A stretch of 64,000 bases of DNA from Brevipalpus yothersi (lineage: Eukaryota; Arthropoda; Arachnida; Trombidiformes; Tenuipalpidae): NCBI GenBank assembly GCA_003956705.1, contig QZCP01000067.1:179235-243234 (forward strand), read 5' to 3'. The first letter of the stretch is position 1, and each line of letters begins with the position of its first letter. This document shows positions 46,309-56,220 of the stretch, piece by piece. The position numbers were made by a program, and so were the translations under genes. Under the pieces are notes generated by a model, which had not been told where the DNA came from, made no database searches, and saw only the letters and a list, made by a program, of their open reading frames with translations.

Positions 46309-46791
46309 TTTGAGGTATGCACACGGTGTTAATGAAAAATCAAAAAGATTCAAATGGTTAAATCAACTACAATGTAACTAATCACTACTGATGGCAACTA
46401 TATTCGGTTGGTAACAAACTTTTTGGTGATGTAGTAAAGCTGGCAAGCTTTTTGCCAGCTTTTGCAAGAAGCGCTCTTTTCAAGTGCCTTTAAGTCAGCC
46501 AAAACAACGCGTTTAAATGGTTTAAATGGTTTGAAGGGAAGAAGAAGCAGAAGAAGAGCAGCAACGAGAGCTGTGAAAGCAAAGAGGAAGTGATTTTCTC
46601 AATTTTTCCAAGTCACTACAGTAATACATGTTTATTTTATTTTTTGATAAACTACGGTGAAGCTTAATATATAAGATATTTGAATGGAATTGTGTTGTTT
46701 TTGAAACTGATTTTATGTTAATTGTGATCCATTTAAATAATTTAGTACTCTTTCCTTTCCACTATTTTGTTCAGTGTATCTTGTTGATGTA
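46309..46791. promoter_or_regulatory. Shared divergent promoter of ECHS1 copy B and PEX13
   Basis: 483 bases between two divergent start codons. An acceptor-like CTATTTTGTTCAG ends 17 bases before the PEX13 ATG, so PEX13 may have a 5' UTR intron. Confidence 0.4.
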
Positions 46792-47880
46792 ATGGCTACT
46801 CCTCCAAAGCCTTGGGAAGTTCAATCCTCTGTACAAGATTTTGTTAATGATTTTAACAAATTTTCTGTTGGTCCCGTAAATTTGGGCCCATCAACAGAGA
46901 ATGGTGGTAATCAAACAAATAATAATGTACCTCCACCTCTGCCTCCTAGACCTTCCCAGATGAATGATGTTGCTCAGCGATATCCACCATCCTTCAATCC
47001 ATACAATAGTTACAATGGCTATAATCCATTCAGTCCATACTCTCGTCCAATGCCCACTTATGGAGCCTATGGAGCCTATGGGGGAATCAATGGAATCGGT
47101 GGAATCAATAATATGGGCTACATGGGTGTTCCCAGTTTTTCAGGTCCTGAAAATGATTTGCTCAGATTCGCGGAAGAGAATTGCCGTCCTGCTTTCCAGT
47201 CTTTGGAGTCAATCGTTCAATCTGTTGGTTCTGTTTCCATGATGTTGGAGTCCACTTATATGGCTATCTATTCCTCATTCAGAGCAGTACTTGGTGTAGC
47301 TCATCAAATTTCATCAGTCAAAGGGCATTTATCACAAATCACTCAGCAATTACCATTATTAAGGATATTGATTAGAGTGATGAAGAAAATTTTATCATTA
47401 CTTGGTTTGGCCAATTATGACTCGGCCATAGAAGAGCATGAGAAGGCTTGGAAAGATGCATTGGGATCTTCTATTCCTGGATCGAACAGTGGCCCAGCAA
47501 TCAGTCCTCTAACCACTGGCAATGATCCCGAAAGTAGTTCTTTTCTACCCGTCATGATATTTTTTGGGGTCATATTTGGTGCTCCATGGTTGATGTGGAC
47601 CCTCATATCTCGAATGAACAAAGAAAGTATGAAAACTAGTAAATTATGGGCTTCTGGTCAAGATGAGCATTATTTAGCCACATCGTTGTTCTCATTTAGA
47701 GCTGAATCTCCTCAAGAACTATCTTTCAATTGCGGCCAAACTCTACTCATAGCACCGAAAAAATTTCAACCTCGTTGTGGTAACTGGCTCATGGCTTCTC
47801 TCGAGGGAAAAATAGGCCTCATTCCTCAAAATTATGTCAAAATAGAAAAACATATCGGAAAATCTCAAACTTTCAATTAG
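46792..47880 (+). CDS. PEX13: Peroxisomal import docking protein peroxin-13
   Basis: A single-exon 362-residue protein. The N terminus PPKPWEV is a family hallmark and VPPPLPPRPSQ matches the Pro motif of animal PEX13. A Tyr/Gly/Asn-rich stretch follows (YNGYNPFSPYSRP), then the conserved ENCRPAFQSLESIVQSVGSV and MAIYSSFRAVLGVAHQ block, a hydrophobic segment FLPVMIFFGVIFGAPWLMW, WASGQDEHYLA, and a C-terminal SH3 domain (about residues 295-352; ending GLIPQNYVKI). PEX13 sits in the peroxisomal membrane and with PEX14 docks the PEX5 receptor. The ATG at 46792 is chosen because MATPPKPW is where family similarity begins. A degenerate copy lies at 50110-50930. Confidence 0.95.
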   Translation: MATPPKPWEVQSSVQDFVNDFNKFSVGPVNLGPSTENGGNQTNNNVPPPLPPRPSQMNDVAQRYPPSFNPYNSYNGYNPFSPYSRPMPTYGAYGAYGGINGIGGINNMGYMGVPSFSGPENDLLRFAEENCRPAFQSLESIVQSVGSVSMMLESTYMAIYSSFRAVLGVAHQISSVKGHLSQITQQLPLLRILIRVMKKILSLLGLANYDSAIEEHEKAWKDALGSSIPGSNSGPAISPLTTGNDPESSSFLPVMIFFGVIFGAPWLMWTLISRMNKESMKTSKLWASGQDEHYLATSLFSFRAESPQELSFNCGQTLLIAPKKFQPRCGNWLMASLEGKIGLIPQNYVKIEKHIGKSQTFN

Positions 47881-48748
47881 TTTCAATTACATGTAGTTGA
47901 GGACTCTTCACCTTTTCTCATTTCCTCGTGGTATGAACGATGCCTTCTGACCAAAATTCCATGGACTTCCACTCTACCCTCTAAATAATGCAGATGATAT
48001 CCTTTGCTATCGCTCACTGAGGCATCACTTCGACTTGAAAGCATTCCATTTTGGAAGTGAGACCGGAGCTTCTCTCAAGATCTTCAGATTTTTATATTTT
48101 TCAAACCTCAAGTTTCGAGCCTTAGCTAAACCTCCAAGTAAATGTCATCTTTCGGGAGTAGATCAATGAGCAAAAAAAGGTTTCATTGACCGAAAAGTTA
48201 ATAATTTCGTTTTTCGATGATCTTGAGAAATTTTTCAAAAGTTCTATCACTTTTTAAAAATTCATTTGATTATAAAATTTGAATGTTTGCTTCACTACTC
48301 ACTTTCATCTCTCGTGATGAATGTAATTGAACTTCAAATCACTGTTTAAGTTTTAACAAGAGGATATTTTCTCTCTTTCTCTGACGTGGAGGTTGGAAAT
48401 GTGTTATATTGTCGGAATAAAGGCCAATTTTTACTTTTCAAGTCATTGTTGTTGCAAAAAAAGTTTTAAAAGAGTGAGAGATCAGATGGAGTATTTGGTT
48501 GAAATGAATTGAAAAACCTCAAATCATCAAAACTGGTTCCGACTTCTGATTGATATCAGCTTCGCTTATGTAACTGATTGTAGTTTTGGAAAAACGGTAC
48601 AAATATATTCATTTGAAAGATAGGAGTATAAACATGTATTATAACTTCACTCAGAGTATTTTGCATCACCGTGCAAATCAAAATGGATACAGAGTTAGAC
48701 CATCAGGTGTACAATCGAATTTGATTCAAGATTCTGAGCACACATGAT
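47830..48748. repeat. Segmental duplication, copy 1 (PEX13 3' end and flank)
   Basis: The last PEX13 codons and flank to about 48182 match 50998-51345 almost perfectly, and 48608-48748 matches about 51366-51505. The stretch 48183-48607 is missing from copy 2. AATAAA at 48416-48421 may end the PEX13 transcript. Confidence 0.9.
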
Positions 48749-48927
48749 ATGGTATTGCTAATCATTTTTGATTCATATTCTTGAAGTATTAAGCAGGCCA
48801 AAGTATTGGAGAGTTCAGTGACTAGCATGAAAAAACATCTGAAGACTGAATCTCATATCATATTCTGGGTGAACTTTTCATTGAAAGACTAATGATAAGA
48901 TCACATATGAGTATCAAACATCTCCAT

Positions 48928-49628
48928 TCAGCCAGCTGACCGATGGATTTTGCGACGACGATGTCTTCGAAAGAATAAATCAAGATTATGAACGCTTGTG
49001 ACTTTATCGATGATGTCGAGTATTGTTCTCCAATTTCTGAAAGAAGAAAAGTTCAGTGAGATTAGAAAGATTAAGAAAGTATCATTTTCAATTATTCAAG
49101 TTTGAAGCCACGACGACGGGAGTTTTAACCTCTTCCTAACATGAGAAATCTTTTTTGGTGGGAGATAGGAACAGGTCTAAATTTTCAAAACTTTGAATTC
49201 TCTTTTGTTACCATTCTCAAGAGATCTCAATAGATCTGGTGATCTTTTGACTACGAGCATTACTGTACAACTTGATCTAATTCAGATATCAGCATGTGGG
49301 GCGAAGAAAGGATTCACCTTGTTGTTTGACCTATTCCAGATTCGAGTAACCGGTTCATGCTTTCAAATTGGCTGTTATTTGAATTCGTTCATCTTGCCTT
49401 GTTATTAATAATACCGTTAGATGCTAGAATAAGTGACTAGAAAAAATTGAATCAAATAGCAAAAATTACTCACGTTATCAACTCTTGGCCAAGAAGATAG
49501 CATGTGTAAATGAAACTCATACAATAATATGTAAAACCAATAATAGAAATGACTAAAATACTCTGACGAACAGTATCATAAACATAGCAAGTCCAAGTGG
49601 TATTATCCGTCCATTTAAGTAGATACAT
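48928..49628 (-). CDS. Hypothetical small membrane protein, two exons
   Basis: Exons 49474-49628 and 48928-49036 join in phase (GTGAGT donor, TTCTTTCAG acceptor) into about 87 residues starting at KMYLLKW. The frame is open further upstream to about 49740, where an acceptor-like CATGTAG occurs, so the N terminus may be longer. It has one hydrophobic segment (ILVISIIGFTYYCMSFIYTCYLL) and a very basic C-terminal tail (FFRRHRRRKIHRS). I do not recognise the family. The gene lies between PEX13 and its pseudogene. Splice-site quality is the main support. Confidence 0.4.
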
Positions 49629-50109
49629 TTTCGAATTTGAACAGCAAAAGTAGCAGAAACCAGTGGATGAAGACAATCGGTTTGATCTTCTGTTCGTTGA
49701 TGTTCTGAACGAATGAATGAGTAACTGATCTACATGATGTAATAAGAATGGCGATGATTGTGAAATGTAACTCAAACAGATATCATTAGAAGATGGTCAG
49801 CAAAACCCGCGGTGCTCCCTCTTGAAACTTGAACTAATCGTTTTGCGAGTTTTACAACAAGTTTTCAACGAAGAACGATGATATAGCGAAAATTTAATGA
49901 TTCATGGCTGGAGGGTAGAAAATTGAGACTCTCAAAATAGCAAATGCCCACATTTTATTTGGAAAGTTTCAACGATCAAGAAATTCATTTCTCAACAGCA
50001 TAGCGAAACCCGTCGATCTTTGGACAACTCGTATTGATTGGAGTTTGGCCAAAAAAAGTGAAAATTTGGATCCAATTGTCCGCTCAGTCAATAATCTGGC
50101 CTAAATTCC
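49629..50109. other. Spacer before the PEX13 pseudogene
   Basis: Contains the possible N-terminal extension of the small membrane gene (to about 49740). Otherwise nothing recognisable. Confidence 0.35.
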
Positions 50110-50930
50110 ACTACTGATAGACTACTATGGTAGTTGTGGTACAATTAATGAAATTTGTGGCATCAATAAGATGGACCGTGTCAGTGTTCACAGTTTTGTA
50201 GGTCTTGAGAATAATTTTGTCAAATTTGTGGAGAAGAATTGCCATCCTGCTTTGAAGTCAATTGCTCGATCCTTTAGATCTGTATTAATGTTAGATTCCA
50301 CTTCTATGGCCATCTATTCCACTCTTAACAGTATTTGGCGAGCCACTTGCCAAATTTTATTGATCGAGGGGCATTCATTTGAAATCATTTGACAGATACC
50401 ATTTGTTGATCATCAGGGTGGTGAAAAAATTTCATCATTCCCCCAGTTTGGCCCATCCTGACTTGGCCATAGAAGATCATGACAAAGCTTTGAGAGATAT
50501 ATTGGAATCTGCTGATCCCTCGATCTCCTGATTATTCAGCAATCAGTCCCCTAGCCACTGATATTGAACAGAAGAAATTTTTATCTATTTTCTTAGACAG
50601 ATATTTGAAGTTCGATGGTTGATAGAGACCCTCGATCAATGAAGAAAGTATTACAGTTGTAAATGATAATTTATTAGCCTCTGGTGAGAGCAAGCATTAT
50701 TTAGCCAAACCATTGTTCTCCTTCAGAGCTGGATCCCCAGAAGAACAATCTTTTAATTGTGTTAAAACATCATTCATTGTAGCAAAAAGATTCCAACTTT
50801 TTTGCAATGACTAGCTCATAGCTTTTCTTGAGGTAAAAATTGGCCTCATTCCTCAAAATCATGTAAGAATTGTGAAATATACTGGAAAATCTGAGAAAAT
50901 TCAAATGATTGATTGATACCTGGAGGTTAA
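50110..50930 (+). pseudogene. PEX13: PEX13 pseudogene
   Basis: Broken copy of PEX13. One open piece (50171-50392) reads like the conserved helical block: NNFVKFVEKNCHPALKS, then LDSTSMAIYSTLNSIW. Later pieces match the TM-to-SH3 part (SGESKHYLAKPLFSFRAG, IGLIPQNHVRI) but are separated by several stops and frame changes, one stop replacing a Trp of the SH3 domain. The N-terminal Pro/Tyr-rich part is barely recognisable. Divergence is much greater than in the adjoining duplicated flank, so the two events have different ages. Confidence 0.9.
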
Positions 50931-50949
50931 GAAATGAAGCTCTCAATAA

Positions 50950-50997
50950 GATCAAAGATCCCATATCATCATTATTTTTATTCGGATTAGCAATGAA
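50950..50997 (-). pseudogene. RPA3: Fragment of RPA3 last exon
   Basis: About 48 bases resemble 51540-51587 inside the last RPA3 exon; the minus-strand translation reads ANPNKNNDDMGS versus ANPNENNDDMGI. It abuts the PEX13 tail duplicate directly. Confidence 0.75.
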
Positions 50998-51505
50998 AAT
51001 TATGTCAAAATAGAAAAACATATCGAAAAATCTCAAACTTTCAATTAGTTGAGGATTCTTCACCTTTTCTCATTTCCTCGTGGTATGAACGATGCCTTCT
51101 GACCAAAATTCCATGGACTTCCACTCTACCCTCTAAATAATGCAGATGATATCCTTTGCTATCGCTCACTGAGGCATCACTTCGACTTGAAAGCATTCCA
51201 TTTTGGAAGTGAGACCGGAGCTTCTCTCAAGATCTTCAGATTTTTATATTTTTCAAACCTCAAGTTTCGAGCCTTAGCTAAACCTCCAAGTAAATGTCAT
51301 CTTTCGAGAGTAGATCAATGAGCAAAAAAAGGTTTCATTGACCGGAACAAGTATTTGTATTTGAAGGCATATTCATTTGAAAGATAGGAGTATATACACA
51401 TGTATTATAACTTCACTCAGAGTATTTTGCATCACCGTGCAAATCAAAATGGATACAGAGTTAGACCATCAGGTGTACAATCGAATTTGATTCAAGATTC
51501 TGAGC
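50998..51505. repeat. Segmental duplication, copy 2
   Basis: Starts in the last PEX13 codons (ATTATGTCAAAATAG) and continues through the flank to the last bases before the RPA3 stop codon. Relative to copy 1 it lacks about 15 bases after the PEX13 stop and about 425 bases of the middle. Over the first 345 bases the copies are nearly identical. Confidence 0.9.
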
Positions 51506-51507
51506 AT

Positions 51508-52174
51508 TTAACTCTCAAAAAGGCTTTTTTCGTGGTCAAAGATCCCCATATCATCATTATTTTCATTTGGATTAGCAATGAGTTCAGGATCAGTGCCAGT
51601 ACCATGGTGCTCAGAAACATCATCGATGATGAAATTATTTTTCACTAATTCACTACTCAACATATTGGACATCTCGTTGTAGAGCTCGAAATTAATATCG
51701 GCTGGCACCTGGTTGGGAACATGAAAGAACTGGGTGACGGCAAGGGCATTTTTGCTTGAGACCTTTCCTTCAACTTCGATTATTGTACCCTCATCAAGTG
51801 GTTCAGTTATCTGTTAAGCAAGAGAATTAACAAATAGAATTATTGTTATTTCCCAAATATACTAGATAACTTACCGGTTGATTCATCAGCAACATGATGT
51901 AACTACCGTCGGTAGTTTGAGCTCTGAGAGTTCTTCCTGAAGCATCAGGCTAGAGAAAAGAGTCATTTAATTATAAATTGATTCACAATGTCTAATCAAA
52001 GTTACAATAGTTGGAGTTGATCACAAGAGAGAGAGAGAGAGAGAGAGAAAGAAAAAAACTCCAAATGATGACAATACTCACCTTTGTTACTCGAGCCAAC
52101 ACAACAACATCTTGGCCAATGTTATCTTGGAAGCCTTTGGAATTGATTCTTGGTCGATACTTTGAGGATTCCAT
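51508..52174 (-). CDS. RPA3: Replication protein A 14-kDa subunit
   Basis: Exons 52082-52174, 51875-51949 and 51508-51810 give 156 residues, in phase throughout. Residues about 6-110 form an RPA3-like OB fold: PRINSKGFQDNIGQDVVVLARVTK, then GRTLRAQTTDGSYIMLLMNQ, then EPLDEGTIIEVEGKVSSKNAL. RPA3 is the small subunit of the single-strand DNA-binding heterotrimer used in replication, repair and recombination. An acidic 45-residue tail (SELVKNNFIIDDVSEH onward) extends beyond the human length of about 121. A short GA repeat (52026-52049) lies in the first intron. Its 3' end is partly copied at 50950-50997. Confidence 0.88.
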
Positions 52175-55100
52175 TTTGTGTTAATGAATGAGCTGCAAAC
52201 TGAAAATGTCAACCTAATTCAAATCAATAACCGGATTGAATTTGATTAGTTATAAAAGCAAAAATTTTGACGACTTCAACGAGAAAATTTTTCGAATCAT
52301 TTGATGATCAAATTTTGATGTGATCATGAAACGCGCCAAACTTTATTGGCTCGCTTGTCACGCCCTCTATCAGCTTTTTTCAAGCCTCTTAAAGTGAGAA
52401 GCGCTAAATTTGAAAGATGGAACGAACTCAATTCAAGCGCAAAAATTTTCCGATTGAAATTAGTTCAGTTGCTAATCGCGAGAAATTTAATCACTCCTGA
52501 AAATTTAATCATTCTTGTGAAGAAGTATGGAGTAGTGAACTATACCTTCGACTGTTGATCTTGAATCAATAGCTTATCACAAAGTCTTGGCAGTTCGATC
52601 ATGATTATAATTTCTGATGATAAAATCTACTTTCCATGGGATTCATTGAATCAGATGATCATCAAAAAACTTGGATAGATTTGATTCGAGGTGAAGATAT
52701 TTTTTGTGGGTTGCTTTGTTATGCCTTCATGATGGCCTCTCTTCAATCTATTTTCATCAATATTTCATCCCCATTCAAAAGTTCCACCCGCGTGTTCATC
52801 TTCTATACTGTTCATTTTTCTCTTACTTGGCCACAATGATTGATCATCTCAAGGATCCGAGTTTACTTTGTCTGTCAATATTCAGATGCCTTGCCGCATC
52901 ATGTAGCTTCATTGTGGCCCGATTTTTTTTCTCTCTCTTTCTCTTCACTCCCACATCAGTACACTTGATCTTAGTTTGGTTTATCCTTCACGTCATCTTC
53001 TCTCCATTTCCCACTAAAATTTAGAAAGACACTGGTTAGGGCGTGAAGTAACATGAATAGTGAGCTGTTCTATCGTCGAGACTTGAAAGACTTGAAAATT
53101 TGTTCGCCGTGTTCATCGATATATTCTTTAGTCGCTCAAAATTATTCTCGATTATCTGAACAACAGATCCAGTGAAACACACTCTGATCTAGTGTCCATT
53201 TCGGAGTGGGTAAAAGAAAACTGTTTTCATTTTGGGCTATTCTGTGAGTGATGTGAAGCCATTCATGGTCTCTCTTGTCAGCCATGCTGCCAGTAAATAA
53301 AGGCTTGAAGGCCAGTTTGCAGCGTGCGACTCGGAAGCTAAAGGCAAAGGCAGAGTTGAATAGAAAGCGAAGAAAATGTCTCTCGAATCCATGGTATTGG
53401 TCTATGTGAATTGACCATTGAGTAAATTGAGTTATTCTTGAATGTGGCTAAGCGGTTCAGTAAAGTCAACAATGCGCCAAAAATGCTAATATAGACGCGA
53501 ATTTGTCAGAATGATGATGATAGTAATACTTCGAAAACATGAATCGAAATAATGGAAGAGCAAAAGGAAAGCAGAAGGAGGCGGAAGAGCAGGATTCCTT
53601 TTTTTCTTTCTCCATGAAGTACCGGAAATGTCCGGCAAATCGGAAGTGGATGAGGATGAGTCCAGTCATTCGAAAAGCTGGACAAGATGCATGGGAAAAT
53701 GGAGCAGGAAAATAGGAGAGAGAAACAAACGATGAGAAGAATGATGTTCTATCCTTTGATTCCGCTCTCTTTTCTCAGCCAAGAATTTTGATATTGGTCA
53801 ATGAGAAAAGGAAACTCTGACGGATAAGTAAACACGAGCCCATCTCAATTCCCTCTCCCTACTGAGTCGAGAGTGCATCTCATTCATGTGAGCCACTATT
53901 CTCATCAGCCATCCACGCTCCTCATCTAATGTTGTTTAATGTCTAATAAATAAAATCGATTAACCCTAAGCCAGAGCACAGCTATGGGAAAGATTTGAGG
54001 AGCCCAACAATTGGTAAGGACGCTCGAAAAATGATGGCTTGAAAGAACTTTAGCTGACAATGTTAAACAAACTTGCTTCCAAGTCTTTTTATCCTCTCGA
54101 AATTTTACAAATTGAGAGTTTATGAGAGTTTTTCATCGTTGATCTTGTGTTTTGAATTCAAGGAAGGCCTTGACTTATCGCATCTTTTTTTCGCCTTTTA
54201 TTCCCTGTTTTTTGTCGATTTTTCATCAGTAGGATCTCGAAGATGGCTCAAAGCTTCTGGTAAGATTTCACTCATATGTCTCTAGTTGGGCGTAAGATTG
54301 TTCTTCCTTGAGCCAAAGATCTTAAAGATAAAACAGAATTCATTGGAAGTGATTGAAAGCAGATGAATCGCTCCAAAATTCACTGCAGTATTATTAACGA
54401 CTGTGTTCCCATCTCTGTACGTATTCCCATTTCTAGCAAGCGCAACAGATATACTACAATGATTGACATCAGCATGCCTATCTAGTTGATTGCCTCTATG
54501 GATATCGAGCCACGCTATGCTTCACTCTCTCGACTTTAACATTCTAACTTGCTGGATTCTCGATGAAGGTCAATTGTCATGGAAATACCAAATGAATTGG
54601 GAAATGAATCGAATTAGATGAACATGCTCATGTGCTTCCGTCTTCAAATGAGCCAGTCTCATGTGAATAACTAGTCACTTTCCTCACAACTTTTGTGATC
54701 AAAGTCAATCTTTGTTGAGCAAACACACACACACAGATCAACTTAACTCTATCAGCAATCTCTAGAAAAGAGTTAACAAAGCCATTTATATGATCGAATG
54801 AGTTCAGTATTTGTTTCCAATTCTCATATGATTTTTATGAGATTGAAATCTGGAAGTGGAAAACTTTCGATACTCTCTACAGCTCTTACTATGAGGTAGG
54901 TATCCGCCACTGAAAAGATCAATAAACTGAGTGAAAAGATTTTTCTTCAATGTTGAAGCCCATTCAACATTCTGAGCAAACGAGATCATTCTCCCAAAGT
55001 TCAGATGTGTTGTATTGTTCTTATTTATGATTCACATTTTTCATATCTCTTAGTCGTGTCATGGACAAATTATAGCTACCTTTTCCACTATGCAAAGGAT

Positions 55101-56220
55101 GAAAATTTCTTGGCCACTATCTGTTCACCTTCATGATCAGCGCCACAGATTTGGTTCGCAATATTAGTCCTACTATCTTGTAAATCAATTGTTGCAAAGT
55201 TCTGGTTAGGAAAGACGCTGTGTGTAGTCATTCTTTAACAATACACTGTACCTCACTCACAATTGGAAAGTTGGAGAGCGAATTTTACCATATTTCCGAT
55301 CACATAGATTCCAAGATAGATAGACCTAAGCCGAGACCATTCCACGCCTAGTGAACTCAGCCCATTTCATACGCAAGATGCTCTCCTCTGATTCCATCTG
55401 AAGGCAATTTTTCATCCTATCAGATCAAGGACCACGACTCAGGTAGTTCAACACCTCCAAGCATGGCATGAAATTTGGTGGGAATCCCTCGAAACCACCA
55501 GCAGCTAACTGTACTCGGTGTTCACATGAAAGTTTGCCTGAACACAGCAAATCTCTGGGATTAGCTGTCTCAAAGATGGCGATGTGAACATAGAGCCATA
55601 TTTTTGACATTCCGTTCGCATGAAACCTCCCTCGAGCCCCATGAAATGGAACAGAATATCCTCTCTCCAGACATCAGTGAGCAAACGTGGGCTAAGACCG
55701 CCCAGTAGGCGAGGCAGAGCAAAAAAGGTGGAGCATATGGTTTTGAGCGTAAGAAAGGAACTGATGCTGGATTGTTCTTCAGTGCCAGAAAAGGCCACGA
55801 ATGAGTAGAGTGCATTCGATTATGTCACAATCAGCCTGTTTTTTGGCCTGAAATTTGGCCACCAGTGAGAACATCATTGATCGTCCGTTGCCCTGCCGCA
55901 AATTAATTCCATTTCTCTCTCTCTCTCCCTCAGTCATCCCCACATAACATCGCTGGCTCTACACACAAACGTCTCCGTTCATTTGCAAGTTAACCTGAAT
56001 ATGTTCCACGTGAAGTGCTGTCGAAATTGTATCAGTTCGCGATTTACTGTGTCCAGTATGTTGAGCCGATGAAAGTGATTCATGATAGTGTATTGGAACT
56101 AGAAACCAGAGAAAGGAAATATTGTGAACATATTATCTCACCTGGTTTGAGTAGAACCAGTCTTTACACTGGTTACATCTGGAAAATTTTATATTCGCTA
56201 GATTTTGTGAAAACTGTTCA
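52175..56220. other. 4-kb spacer between RPA3 and the LIM-homeodomain gene
   Basis: No exon with family resemblance on either strand. It probably holds the RPA3 promoter next to 52175 and regulatory DNA of the LIM-homeodomain gene. Long GA/CT tracts are rare here (a short CT run at 55914-55928). Confidence 0.45.

Noticed and set aside
52636..53024. Hydrophobic plus-strand frames downstream of RPA3
   Set aside because: Biased composition from T-rich DNA, overlapping frames of equal quality, and no family match.
55425..55815. Overlapping open frames on both strands near 55.6 kb
   Set aside because: Several frames are open at once, typical of composition rather than coding, and none resembles a known protein.
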